Shown here piece after piece: positions 1 through 10,392 of a stretch of DNA of 64,000 nt. Below the pieces are notes generated by a model, which saw nothing but the letters and a program-made list of their open reading frames with translations, was not told where the DNA came from and ran no database searches. This DNA comes from Odontesthes bonariensis (taxonomy: Eukaryota; Chordata; Actinopteri; Atheriniformes; Atherinopsidae): positions 23,910,467 to 23,974,466 of the forward strand of contig NC_134529.1 of NCBI RefSeq assembly GCF_027942865.1, given 5' to 3'. The position numbers were made by a program, and so were the translations under genes. Positions within the stretch are counted from its first letter, which is position 1; each line of letters begins with the position of its first letter.

Positions 1-440
1 GTGAAAAGAAAAGTAGGCAAAACAGTACCCTGCGGAGCCCCAGTACTGCATTCCAGTGTTCCAGAAACAAATATCCCCATCGTGACATACTGTGGTCTGG
101 CAGTCAGATAGTCTATAATCCACAATGTCAGGGAGGGGGCCAAACCCATACCTAGAAGCTTGTTTTTTAGTATGGGAGGCCGTATGGTGTTGAAGGCACT
201 GGAGAAGTCGAAGAACATGACTCTCACATATGAACCAGGCACATCCCACAGCATGTACAGAATCATGTCTTCCACTCCTATGTGTTTCTGGTAGGCAAAC
301 TGGAGGGGGTCAAGATCCTCAGCAACCTGCAATCTCATGCGACGAACAAGGAGTCTCTCCAAGGTCTTCATGATATGAGATGTCAAAGTCACCGGCCTGT
401 AGTCTTTCATCTCCACCGGTTGCCCTAATTTGAGCACCGG
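1..440 (-). mobile_element. LINE reverse-transcriptase fragment, cut by the window start
   Basis: Read on the minus strand, the segment gives a degenerate non-LTR reverse transcriptase. It includes a motif like 'FFDFSSAFNTI' (RT motif A, near 180-215) and 'STGAPQGTVLPTFLF' (motif B, near 5-55), preceded by 'LTSHIMKTLERLLVRRM'. These blocks are typical of abundant fish LINEs of the L2/Maui type. The catalytic YxDD block would lie outside the window. Family assignment rests on motif memory only. The same family seems to supply the C-terminal piece at 4282-4750 and the relic inside brox intron 4. Confidence 0.75.
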
Positions 441-845
441 CATTTCAATGACTCACTATATGACTATTTTATTTATTACTGTTCTTTCTTTCTTGCTTTA
501 TTCATTTAATCTAACTTGTCAATGATTCATTTTTATGGTTATTTCCCCTAGTGCCTCACAAATTTATAGTATTCTGTATAGTATTTACATTAAATACTAT
601 GTGTGTGTGTGTGTGTATGTTCTTTTTCTTTTACAGTTATTCTCAGAAAATGATTCACCGCTCATACAAAAAGGCCTCTGCTTTTACTAAATTTGCTAAA
701 AATGTACAGTGTATATGTATATATTATACACAGCCTCAATTGTCAGCCAATGTCCATTCCAATGATAGTCACCACCATCCACAGAAGTCAAACTGTAAGT
801 ATGGCTTCTGAAATATGACATCAGTAAATTGGCTGTACCCACTTA
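441..845. other. No gene seen; AT-rich spacer with short (GT)n
   Basis: Only a short (GT)n run near 600-616 stands out. The open frame at 551-811 begins at GTG, is low complexity and shows no family resemblance. Confidence 0.5.
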
Positions 846-1105
846 GCCTGTAGAGGGCTGTGGTGGGTTGGAGTCTGTCTGTGCTGACACAAAGACTGAG
901 AATACCCAGAAGGGATCACTAGTCCTTCACAGTTGAACACAGAGAGATAGACAGCTATACATACTCACAGCTCTGGCCAGTTTAAATTTTGCATGTCTTT
1001 AAACTGTGGAAGGAAAAGGGAGCAACTGCATTAAAAACAAAAACACACACACATACACAGGGAACAGGGAGAATATGCAAATTTCACACAGTATGATGAT
1101 AGGGC
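846..1105 (-). repeat. Decayed copy of the SINE-like repeat seen at 8562-9232
   Basis: Fragments such as 'gcatgtctttaaactgtgga' and 'cacacacacatacacaggga', followed by 'aatatgcaaatttcacac', follow the order of the minus-oriented repeat at 8929-9232 (copy there: 'catgcatgtttttggacagt', then 'aacatgcaaactccacacag'). It is heavily mutated. Confidence 0.4.
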
Positions 1106-1989
1106 ATCCAAGCAACAGGTCTAAATAGAACACCTTGCTACAAGGAAGTGCTGTGTTGTCAAAGCACCACTGTGTTGCCTGTCATCACTTACATTCATAA
1201 AAAATATGATAAAACTAGAAAAAGTCATGAAGTACTGCTGGTTAGGTGGTTTGAGTTGGTATTGGGTTACCTGAAATTTAAACATGTAGATGCAGACTTA
1301 AGGTGTAAATGTAGGTTCTTGAGATATTCTTTTGGGGAAACATTTGACATCAACTACAAGAGTGAGTCAGACGAAAAGGGGGGAGACACAGAGGATGTCA
1401 TGCAAAAAAACTACCTGATCTTATTTAAAATGGGATTGTTGCAGTTTACACTTTGATACCTTGATCACAGAGACTATTTACATAGTTCCCATTTCCACTG
1501 TAGGAAGTATGTTAACGGAGGACGATGAGGAATAAATAGAATGGGGTTAATTGTTATATTGTAATTAACTTAGTATATGGTATATATAGTATATATTTAT
1601 TTATGGGGATAGTTATATATATGTATATAAATATATATATATTTATATTTACATTTATATTTATAAGGATATGTCATTAGGATATATTTATTTTTGTGAT
1701 TATATATTTATATAGATGTTTAGGAAGTGTATATATGGTATATATTTATTTAGGTGTATTGTAGTTAGGATATTTACAAACTGAAGAATAGTTCAAAAGG
1801 GGTGGGAAACTAAAAAAGTATTGTACATCTTCCCATTCCTTTTTTGAACAATGTACATTGTTTTGTTATGTATTAGCAATTTATGCAATTTAATTTTTTT
1901 TTTTATTTCTCCTTTTCTTTCTTTTGTATTTACAAATAGTTACATACATTTTTTTATACATGTTCGAAAATAAAATCTATCTATCTATC
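1106..1989. other. AT-rich region, no gene seen; ends in a short (TCTA)n
   Basis: From about 1555 to 1760 the sequence is mostly TATATTTATTTA-like low complexity. At 1970-1990 an AATAAA-like stretch runs into TCTATCTATCTATC, which could be the tail of a decayed retroelement. The 102-codon frame at 1148-1456 has no recognisable domain. Confidence 0.45.
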
Positions 1990-2460
1990 TTGACAAATTT
2001 CAATCAGGCTTTTGACCTCACCATAGTACAGAAACAGCTCTTATTAGAGTATTAAATGACATAAGGTTGAACACTGACTCAGACAAGGTGTCAGTTCTGG
2101 TCCTGTTGGATCTCAGTGCTGCATTTGACACTGTGAATCCCAGTATACTGCTGAACAGGTTGGAAACCTGGGCAGGACTCAGCAGGACAGTCCTAGAATG
2201 GTTCAGGTCCAACTTGGAGGAGTGGAGTTGTTTTGTGACTATTGGAAGTAATCAATCTGATCGAGTGATCAGATTGATTCCCCTGAGGAATGTGGAGTTC
2301 CTCAGGGGTCCGTTCTTGGACCCCTTCTGTTCAGCCTATACATGCAGCCTCTGGGTAAAATTCTGAAGAACTCTAAAGTCAACTACCACAGCTATGCAGA
2401 TGACACACAGATATATCTCGCAATGTCTCCAGATGACTGCAGTCCTATAGTCCTATATTT
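1990..2460 (+). mobile_element. L2-like LINE, RT part 1 (5'-truncated)
   Basis: The plus strand encodes 'DKFQSGF', a run of residues, then 'VSVLVLLDLSAAFDTV' (RT motif A) and a broken 'VPQG' region, ending in 'YADDTQIY' near 2394-2418 (catalytic motif C). Several frames are needed, so it is inactive. Reading resumes at 3223 with the residues expected next, so 1990-2460 and 3223-4236 are one LINE split by the insertion at 2461-3222. Confidence 0.8.
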
Positions 2461-3222
2461 GCCGCTTTCAGACTGTAGGAACCTTTGGCAGTTCTAATAA
2501 CCTTTTAATCCGCGGGGCCGTTTTCTCCCGCATTCGGACATACAGGAACTCGGGGCCATCTCCCTTAGCTCCTATAACCATTTCAGCTCCTTCTCCGAGG
2601 TCGGGTCTTTTCATGGTTCTATAGAATGCATCTGACGTAGGTGTTTGGTGGTCGGTAGCTACGCCCCATGTCATGCTGTCACGGTTGAAATGTTTACTCA
2701 TACGACACAGACACAACCTGCGCATGTTCAATAAGTTAAACTTACACGTTGTCTCCTTTGTCTGCAGCGCTATGCTCTCCTTTCTTCCTTCATGAAATGA
2801 AAAAGTATGGCCTGTGCTCGATCCTTCTTCTCCTGACTCTCTCTGTGTGCTCTTCCAGCCTCGATATTAGACGCCTGATGTGATCGTCCATGATTAATAT
2901 CACCATCATGCAGACCATGAACACGGTGGCCTCCTAGCTCTCCATATTAGCTTCTTTGTGGTGTTTTTTTCTTCTCTCCTTACTTTTACCGGGTTTTGTT
3001 TTGTTTTGTTTTGTTTTGTTGTTGAATGTGGCGCTAAACGGCTAACAAAACACGTCACTGATGCAGACGGCTGCGCGCAGCGCATCAGTCCCGACCTGGT
3101 CCCGACTCATGTGCGAATGCAGACTGAAACAGTTCCGCTGGGGAAGGACAGTTATCAGAACGAAATTCGAGTAGGACAGTTCTGATAACTGCGTTCTTAG
3201 AACGGCTCTGTCCGAAAGCGGC
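2461..3222. mobile_element. Non-autonomous DNA element inserted in the L2 LINE
   Basis: The left end 'gccgctttcagac' and the right end '...gtccgaaagcggc' are imperfect inverted repeats of about 13 bp. Inner motifs 'ggcagttctaataac' (2488-2502) and 'agttctgataactgc' (about 3177-3191) are also inverted. There is no transposase. A (GTTTT)n run lies at 2995-3020. I could not define a clear target-site duplication, so the superfamily is open. Confidence 0.6.
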
Positions 3223-4235
3223 TATTGTGCGACTGCTTAGAGCAAGTCAAAAAGTGGATGAACCAAAATTTCCTTCAGTTAAACCAAGAAAAAACTGAGG
3301 TCATTGTGTTTGGCAACAAAGAGAAGAGGTTTGCTGTCAGTAAACACCTTGAGTCACTGTCTCTAGACACTAAAGACCAAGTCCGGAACCTTGGCGTGCT
3401 GATATACTCAGACCTGACCTTCAACAATCATATCAAATCAGTCACCAAATCAGTCTTTTATCAACTTAAGAACATATGCAGAATTAAGGGTTTCATGTCC
3501 CAAACAGATCAGAAGAAGCTGATTCATGCTTTCATCTCCAACAGACTAGACTACTGTAAAGGTCTTCTGACTGGACTCCCCCAAAAAGAGTCTCAAACAG
3601 CTGCAGCTCGTTCAGAACGCTGCAGCCCGAATTTTACAAAGAGATCAGATCACATCACCCCAGTTCTCAAGTCTTTACATTGGCTCCCGGTCAGATACAG
3701 AATAGATTTTAAAGTTCTGCTACTCGTCTACAAATCACGGAATGGTTTAGGTCCAGAATACACGAATGACATGCTAGTAGAGTATAAACTTAGTAGAGCT
3801 CTGAGATCTACTGACTCAGGTCAGATAGTGGAGGCCAGAGTTCAAACTAGACATGGTGAAGCAGCTTTTAGCTGTTATGCCGCACACAACTGGAACAAAC
3901 TACCAGCAGAACTGAAATCAGCCCCAACTGTAAGCACTTTTAAATCCAGGTTAAAAACATTTCTCTTTCGGTGTGCTTATGGCTGAGTTCCTTTAAATAA
4001 TAGCATAATGATATAAATCCTCTTAATTGTTTTATATTTTTCTTTTTTCCCCTCTTCTTTGATTGCTTTTGTGTGTGTTTGAATTTTTAATTAAAATTGT
4101 TTTATTCTCTTTAAATTGCTTGTTTTTATGCTGCTTTATGCTGTTCTTTTAAATGCCTTGTCTTTATGTAAAGCACATTGAATTGCCTGTGGTATGAAAT
4201 GTGCTATATAAATATATAAAGATGCCTTGCCTTGC

Positions 4236-4236
<1 letters not shown>
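3223..4236 (+). mobile_element. L2-like LINE, RT part 2 and 3' tail
   Basis: An open frame at 3225-3986 (253 codons) carries the C-terminal part of an L2 RT, with 'CLEQVKKWMNQNFLQLN', 'KTEVIVFG', 'RNLGVLI' and 'HWLPVRYRIDFK', and ends 'FKSRLKTFLF'. The 3' UTR has the usual L2 tail, with 'aaagcacattgaattgcctg' and 'gtgctatataaatatataaa', and ends in short TTGCC repeats. It continues the fragment at 1990-2460. Confidence 0.85.

Positions 4237-4281
<45 letters not shown>
4237..4281. repeat. (TCTA)n microsatellite
   Basis: About 11 uninterrupted TATC/TCTA units lie directly between the L2 tail and the inverted LINE end that follows. Confidence 0.9.
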
Positions 4282-4282
<1 letters not shown>

Positions 4283-4750
4283 GAATAGAATAGAAAAATA
4301 CTTTATTCATCCCCAAATGGGGGAAATTCAAATTAGTCAAGTAGCTCAACATTTTTTTAAATATTTACAATGATTGTATTAACAACAATAAAACAACAAT
4401 AATAATACCAATTCTAGTAAAAAAAAAAAATACTACTACTAACTAACTAATAATAAATGACTAAATAAACAAATAAATAAAAATCAATCAATCAATTTGA
4501 GAAGAACTCAGCAGTCACTGTTATAAAGCCTTATGGCTGTGGGAACAAAGGACCTTCTGAACCTCTCCGTCCTGCAGTGCAGAGAGATGAGCCTCTCACT
4601 GCAGCTGCTCCTCTGTCCTGCCAGGATGCTGTGGAGAGGATGTTTATTATTCTCCAAAAGAGAATACAATTTCCTCCTCATCTGTTTCTCCACCACAGCA
4701 CCGAGAGGGTCCAGCCTTCTGCCTACAACAGAACCAGCCTTTTTCACTAT
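4282..4750 (-). mobile_element. LINE C-terminal fragment and 3' tail
   Basis: On the minus strand a 79-codon frame (4508-4747) reads 'MRRKLYSLLENNKHPLHS...' and ends '...TERFRRSFVPTAIRLYNS', the end of the fish LINE ORF whose RT appears at 1-440. Its tail carries 'aatactttattcatcccca' plus AGAAT repeats, the same tail seen at 20149-20225. It is 5'-truncated near 4750. Confidence 0.7.
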
Positions 4751-4973
4751 CTATCTGTATTCAATTCATTTTGCTGGAACCTTTCTAAGAATACACAGTT
4801 ATGAGTCAGTCCCTTTCTAAGTTTTGATATACCTACTTATGCATAGTTTTTTATTCTACACTGTAAACCAACATTGACAAAAAAGCTAAAGCTATTAAAT
4901 AACACACATTGAATCATGTGGCAAAAAAAATAATTTATATCAGATCACTTTTTATCATATAAGTAGCCTTTGC

Positions 4974-5582
4974 TTAAAGCTGCAGTCTGCAGGATTTGTT
5001 GTTGTCATACGTAAAGTCCTAATTTTTGGCATTTTAAGAGTTTACATGATCTATCAGAACGCTTGAAGTTGAAAACGGTGACCTCCGTAGTCGCAAAATG
5101 CAAGAAATGCTTATTTTTTAACCGAAAAATAAAAAGTTATTCAACTTCCTGTCCCGCCCCATCAAAACACATGAGAACTCGTGCACGTAGACGTGCACGC
5201 CAGATGCGCTTACACGACTCCTTATTCATCAACTCACCTGTCATTTGCGATCATGGAAGACACAGTAAGTAGACAAGCCTGTAATGAAGTTCAATAGTCC
5301 AGATAAATAAGCGTGGGGACGAGCCTACCTTGTATCGCGCGTGCACAATCGGTGATTGACAGGCAGCAGAGCCCAGCTCGTAACCTGATTGGTTACCTTT
5401 TACCGGTCCGGTCTGCAATTTTGTAAACAAACCTGCTGGCTTTGGAGGGACCTAGCGGGACATATAGGGGACCTAGAGAACTCTTTTTTTTTTTGTATTG
5501 GGGTATTTAATGTACTACTTTCAGAATCCCCGGACAGTTCCAGGCATTATGCTTGAAAAAGAGTTGCAGACTGCCGCTTTAA
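4974..5582. mobile_element. TTAA-flanked MITE
   Basis: The left end TTAAAGCTGCAGTCTGCA (4974-4991) is inverted at 5565-5582 with one mismatch in 18. TTAA at both ends (4974-4977, 5579-5582) may be the target duplication, as in piggyBac-type elements, or part of the repeat. The centre is GC-richer, with 'gtgcacgtagacgtgcacg' (5182-5200). No transposase is visible. It resembles the MITE at 22495-23049 in architecture. Confidence 0.75.
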
Positions 5583-5727
5583 TGAGGTAGACACCTGGAA
5601 CACATTCCCAGCCATCTTGAAGAAGTTTTGGTATATTTTGGCATATATTGAACATTTTCTATCTTCTTTTCTTTCACTTTATGTTATCTCATTTGCTGTT
5701 ATTCAACCACAGGGAGGCCTCAATATA

Positions 5728-7327
5728 CAGGTCCTTCTAAAAGAAATTAGCATATTGTGATAAAGTTAATTATTTTCTGTAATGTACTGATAAACATTAG
5801 ACTTTCATATATTTTAGATTCATTACACACAACTGAAGTAGTTCAAGCCTTTTATTGTTTTAATATTGATGATTTTGGCAAAAAAGTAAAGAAAAACCAA
5901 AAATCCCTATCTCAAAACATTAGCATATTTCATCCGACCAATAAAAGAAGAGTGTTTTTATACAAAAAACGTCAACCTTCAAATAATTGTGTTCAGTTAT
6001 GCACTCAATACTTGGTCGGGAATCCTTTTGCAGAAATGACTGCTTCAATGCGGCGTGGCATGGAGGCAATCAGCCTGTGGCACTGCTGAGGTGTTATGGA
6101 GGCCCAGGATGCTTCGATAGCGGCCTTAAGCTCATCCACAGTGTTGGGTCTGGTGTCTATCAACTTCCTCTTCACAATATCCCACAGATTCTCTATGGGG
6201 TTCAGGTCAGGGGAGTTGGCAGGCCAATTGAGCACAGTAATACCATGGTCAGTAAACCATTTACCAGTGGTTTTGGCACTGTGAGCAGGTGCCAGGTCGT
6301 GCTGAAAAATGAAATCTTCATCTCCATAAAGCTTTTCAGCAGATGGAAGCATGAAGTGCTCCAAAATCTCCTGATAGCTAGCTGCATTGACCCTGCCCTT
6401 GATCAAACACAGTGGACCAATACCAGCAGCTGACATGGCACTCCAGACCATCACTGACTGTGGGTACTTGACACTGGACTTCAGGCATTTTGGCATTTCC
6501 TTCTCCCCAGTCTTCCTCCAGACTCTGGCACCTTGATTTCCGAATGACATGCAAAATTTGCTTTCATCTGAAAAAAGTACTTTGGACCACTTTGCAACAG
6601 TCCAGTGCTGCTTCTCTGTAGCCCAGGTCAGGCGCTTCTGCCGCTGTTTCTGGTTCAAAAGTGGCTTGACCTGGGGAATGCGGCACCTGTAGCCCATTTC
6701 CTGCACACGCCTGTGCACGGTGGCTCTGGATGTTTCTACTCCAGACTCAGTCCACTGCTTCCGCAGGTCCCTCAAGGTCTGGAATCGGCCCTTCTCCACA
6801 ATCCTCCTCAGGGTCCGGTCCCCTCTTCTGGTTGTGCAGCGTTTTCTGCCACACTTTTTCCTTCCCACTGAGGTGCCTTGATACAGCACTCTGGGAACAG
6901 CCTATTCGCTCAGAAATTTCTTTCTGTGTCTTAACCTCTTGCTTGAGGGTGTCAATGATGGCCTTCTGGACAGCAGTCAGGTCGGCAGTCTTACCCATGA
7001 TTGCGGTTTTGAGTAATGAACCAGGCTGGGAGTTTTTAAAAGCCTCAGGAATCTTTTGCAGGTGTTTAGAGTTAATTAGTTGATTCAGATGATTAGGTTA
7101 ATAGCTCGTTTAGAGTACCTTTTCATGATATGCTAATTTTTTGAGATAGGAATTTTGAGTTTTCATGAGCTGTATGCCAAAATCATCAGTATTAAAACAA
7201 TTAAAGACCTGAAATATTTCGGTTGGTGTGCAATGAATCTAAAATATATGAAAGTTAAAATTTTATCATTATTTTATGGAAAATAATTAATTTTATCACA
7301 ATATGCAAATTTTTTGAGAAGGACCTG
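5728..7327 (-). mobile_element. Tc1-like DNA transposon, complete with IR/DR ends
   Basis: The ends read 'caggtccttctaaaag' (5728) and, inverted, 'caggtccttctcaaaa' (ending 7327). Each is flanked by TA (5726-5727, 7328-7329), the Tc1/mariner target duplication. The inverted repeats are about 210 bp long and imperfect. Each arm has an outer and an inner copy of a motif like 'ttagcatattgtgataaa' (inner copies near 5920 and 7120), the IR/DR layout known from Sleeping Beauty-type elements. Between them lies a broken minus-strand transposase. The total of 1,600 bp is normal for the group. Confidence 0.93.
6005..6998 (-). pseudogene. Tc1-like transposase, one frameshift
   Basis: This would cut and paste the surrounding element. 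The N-terminal frame (ATG at 6998) gives 'MGKTADLTAVQKAIIDTLKQ' and a helix-turn-helix 'KEISERIGCSQSAVSRHLSG' (paired-type DNA-binding domain). About 40 codons in, the reading moves to another frame near 6865-6895 and continues to the stop near 6005. The second frame has the RNase-H-like DDE core: 'VLFSDESKF' (first Asp), 'FQHDLAPAH' (second Asp), 'WPANSPDLNPIENLW' (third acidic residue, here Glu, as normal in Tc1) and the end 'MPRRIEAVISAKG'. Combined length is about 330 codons, near full family length. A single small indel appears to be the main lesion. Confidence 0.9.
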
Positions 7328-7329
7328 TA

Positions 7330-7738
7330 CACCTCCATTTTAGCTCTTATTAAATAAGTACCCTGGAGTCAACACTATAAACAAAAAACTATTTACTGTG
7401 ACTATTCCTGGTTTGTTTTGAAGATAGTGGATAAACAACAGCAAAATGATGGGGACTGGAGGAATTTGTTTCTATTTGTTTTCTAAGTTTTATCTGTCAC
7501 CCACTATCGGTGATCAAACTTGCACTGCAATTAAAATCAGCTTCCGTTTGTAGAACAGTATCCTTGAAGGGACACTGAAAGTTTCATTGTTGTTTAAGTG
7601 CTGAAAGCCTCTTGCCACCTACCTCATATTACCAACAACAAGACTAAAGGTTAAAAACTTCAGATTTGACATTCAACATTATGTCTTTTGAAAAAAATAT
7701 AAATTATATTTTGTCACAATCTTAAAACGTAGTGATAA
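7330..7738. other. No gene or recognised repeat seen
   Basis: AT-rich non-coding sequence between the Tc1 element and the next repeat cluster. I see no motif, hairpin or repeat tail in it. Confidence 0.5.
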
Positions 7739-7804
7739 ATCCCAGCTGGGGCTTTTCTGTGTGGAGTTAGCATTTTCTCTGCATGGGTTCTCTCCGGATA
7801 CTCC
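7739..7804 (+). repeat. Fragment of the tRNA-like SINE-like repeat
   Basis: 'cccagctggggcttttctgt' and the bases that follow match the middle of the repeat at 8562-8790. It is abruptly joined to the tail of the LINE fragment at 7806. Confidence 0.6.
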
Positions 7805-7805
7805 A

Positions 7806-8225
7806 GCCTCTTCCCATCCATCCATCCATCCATTATCTGCCGCTTGTCCGGGGATCGGGTCGCGGGGGCAGCAGCTTGAGCAAAGAAACCCAGAACCTCA
7901 CCAGGGAGGCGTCCAGGAGGCATCCTAACCAGATGCCCAAGCCACCTCATCTGACTCCTCTCGATGCGGAGGAGCAGCGGTTCTACTCCGAGCCCCTCCC
8001 GGATGACCGAGCTTCTCACCCTATCTCTAAGGAAGAGCCCAGACACCCTGCGGAGGAAACTCATTTCCGCCGCTTGTATTCGCAATCTCGTTCTTTCGGT
8101 CACTACCCACAGCTCGTGACCATAGGTGAGGGTAGGAACATAGATTGACCGGTAAATCGAGAGCTTCGCCTTCTGGCTCAGCTCCTTCTTCACCACGACG
8201 GGCCGGTGCAGAACCCGCATCACTC
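7806..8225 (-). mobile_element. LINE 3' fragment with (TCCA)n end (copy 1)
   Basis: A minus-strand frame (to 8223) reads 'KAKLSIYRSIYVPTLTYGHE', 'RIQAAEMSFLRRVSGL' and 'RWLGHLVRMPPGRLPGEV', the conserved C-terminal part of a very common fish non-LTR element, possibly RTE-like. Relative to the copies at 29628-29887 and 36392-37007 an internal stretch is missing between 'GEV' and the tail. The 3' end is a GGAT/TCCA repeat (7806-7832), as in the other copies. Confidence 0.75.
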
Positions 8226-8561
8226 TGCACTGTTTTTTTTTTTGTTGTTTTTTACATTACTTATCCATACTGAGACTTTGCTGTTCCCCTCTGGCTCAGG
8301 CCTCTTGGACTCAATCCATGTGAGTGGACCCCCTGTGACATCTGTTGAGGGACATGTATATTTGTATATTTTCTTTTCTCTATGTTGAGTAAGTGCTGGC
8401 TGTATGATTTTTTTTTAATGTCATTATGGTTTCCTCTGTCTTGGTACTGTGTGTGTCTGTATTTACAAAAATTTCATAAATAAAATTAACAAAAAAAGTT
8501 CATGAACTTTTGTCCTCTGCTTGTCGTGTTTCCAAATTTCTTTTTAAGGATATGACTTTGG

Positions 8562-8790
8562 GGCTGGGCTGCACGGTGGTGTGGTAGTTAGCACCGTTGT
8601 CTCACAGTGAGAGTGTTCCAAGATCAACTCCCGGCTGGGGCCTTTTTGTGTGGAGTTTGCATGTTCTCCCCGTGTATTCGTGGGTTCTCTCCGGGTACTG
8701 CGGCTTCCTCCCACTGTCCAAAAACATGCATGTTAGGTTAATTGGAGTCTCTAAAATTGTCCTTAGGAGTGAATGTGAGCGTGACTCACA
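8562..8790 (+). repeat. tRNA-like SINE-like repeat, plus copy
   Basis: It begins 'gggctgcacggtggtgtggt' and then 'agttagcaccg', which resembles the 5' part of a tRNA with a Pol III A-box. It continues through 'cccggctggggcc' and 'aaaacatgcatgttaggtta'. The B-box is degenerate here but readable in the inverted copy at 8929-9232. It is a dispersed, non-coding fish repeat. Confidence 0.65.
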
Positions 8791-8928
8791 AGTCTGTGTT
8801 AAGTTGTATAAATGAACAAACAAATAAACACATTTGAAAATAAGGACAAGAACTGGACTAAAAAGCAGCCCATGTCAGGGGAAACATAGACCAATTTAAA
8901 AGATTACAAGAAAATTATAGAATTTCCA

Positions 8929-9232
8929 CGGGGTTGCTATCCCAGCGGTCATCGGGCGAGCGGCAGGGTACACCCTGGACAGGCCGCCAGTCCATCACAG
9001 GGCCACACAGAGACAAACTAGACAAACAACCACACACACACTCACACTCACTCCTAAGGACAATTTCTTTAGAGACACCAATTAACCTAACATGCATGTT
9101 TTTGGACAGTGGGAGAAAGCCGGAGTACCTGGAGAGAACCCACGCATACACCAGGAGAACATGCAAACTCCACACAGAAAGGCCCCAGCTGGGAGTTGAA
9201 CCTGGAACCCTCTTGCTGTGAGGCGACGGTTG
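8929..9232 (-). repeat. tRNA-like SINE-like repeat, inverted copy
   Basis: The reverse complement repeats the order of 8562-8790, with a better B-box ('ggttcaactcc' read on the minus strand near 9190-9210) and a longer 3' part ('ctgtccagggtgtaccctgc'). With the plus copy about 140 bp away it forms a large inverted repeat of roughly 190 bp per arm. Confidence 0.65.
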
Positions 9233-9249
9233 AATAAAGTATTTTTTCA

Positions 9250-10392
9250 TTTAATTTAATTTAATTGAAAATCTGACTCCTTGGAAGCAACAAAAAAAAA
9301 AGTTTTGGCTCAAGAGTTTTGTGCACAAACACCGCACAAAACAAACTAATTGACTATTTGTTTCCATGGCCAGTGTACTTTTGCATATTACACATTACGT
9401 AACAAATAGTACAGGCATTGTTAACACTACAGTGTCGTGTTTAAGCACGATACTTTTCCATTATTTGATTAAAGTCCCATATATACAAATATATATATAT
9501 AAAGTATATATAGTTCCATCTTCAGTTGTGAAGTATCCTCTTATCAGGGGGTATCAGGTTTCCCTATCTCAGAGTTTCAGGCTTTGCACATCACTTTCTT
9601 TTGTTAATCTGATGAACCAGTCTAACCTGCACTGGTCACGTGTGATGGGTGAAGGGCCCATGTCCGATTTACTCTATTCCATTTTGCTGTGTAGTAACTG
9701 TGTAGCAACAGGTCAAAAAGTCAGTAACACCACAGAAAACAGGACATTGTGGTAACTATTCAGCGACCTCAAATACGATCATGTAGAACAACGACCAAAA
9801 CCTTTGGTTAAAGATAGTGGTTGTACAGGTAATCACTTTCCACACACGGTCGTACCACTGTCTGCGATTGCATTTCCTTCTCGTGTTACACGACCATAGG
9901 TTGGACAGTGATTCGTTGAGCAGGAGCTCGGTCTCTCCCCTCGTTGGCTGGATTGTACACGTCAGCAGTCAATAAGTTGTATCATACTTCTATCATCCTC
10001 TTCCTGGTATTAACGTGTTGACACATAACACTTCGCTCGGGTAAGTCAGGTCGCTAATTTCATAAACTTTTAATGAGCGCACAACTTATATAATTTCTCA
10101 CTTTCTCAGTTCGCTTATTCCACTTACTTTTCCTCAGGTGCTGAAAGCAAGAGGCAGGAGCGACTTTTTGGATCATGACACAGTTTTCCTGTGGAAAGGC
10201 GGTCGTGTTAAACGAAAAACAGCCGCCAAGACCCGATTGTTTCTCGTTTTAAAGTCACGCGGCGTCAAACGCTTAGAAGAATTACGCAAGGAAACGTTAT
10301 TACTGCAAGCAAGTTTACGATGCAGATGCGCGCGATAAGGTGAATTAAAGGCATTTCTTTTAAGCTCCAAAGTCTGCTGTTATTGCAAGAAA
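9250..10392. promoter_or_regulatory. Upstream region and probable 5' UTR of the mgat2-like gene
   Basis: No coding gene is seen between the SINE-like repeat and the mgat2 start. A good splice donor (cgg|GTAAGT, 10040) and a pyrimidine-rich acceptor (ttttcctcag, ending 10137) bracket a possible 98-bp intron in the 5' UTR. The 66-codon open frame at 10138-10338 starts at GTG and is probably leader, not a gene. A small AT microsatellite lies at 9486-9500. Transcription start and promoter elements are not identifiable with confidence. Confidence 0.4.

Noticed and set aside
10138..10338. 66-codon frame upstream of mgat2
   Set aside because: Starts at GTG, has no domain, and lies in the probable 5' UTR.
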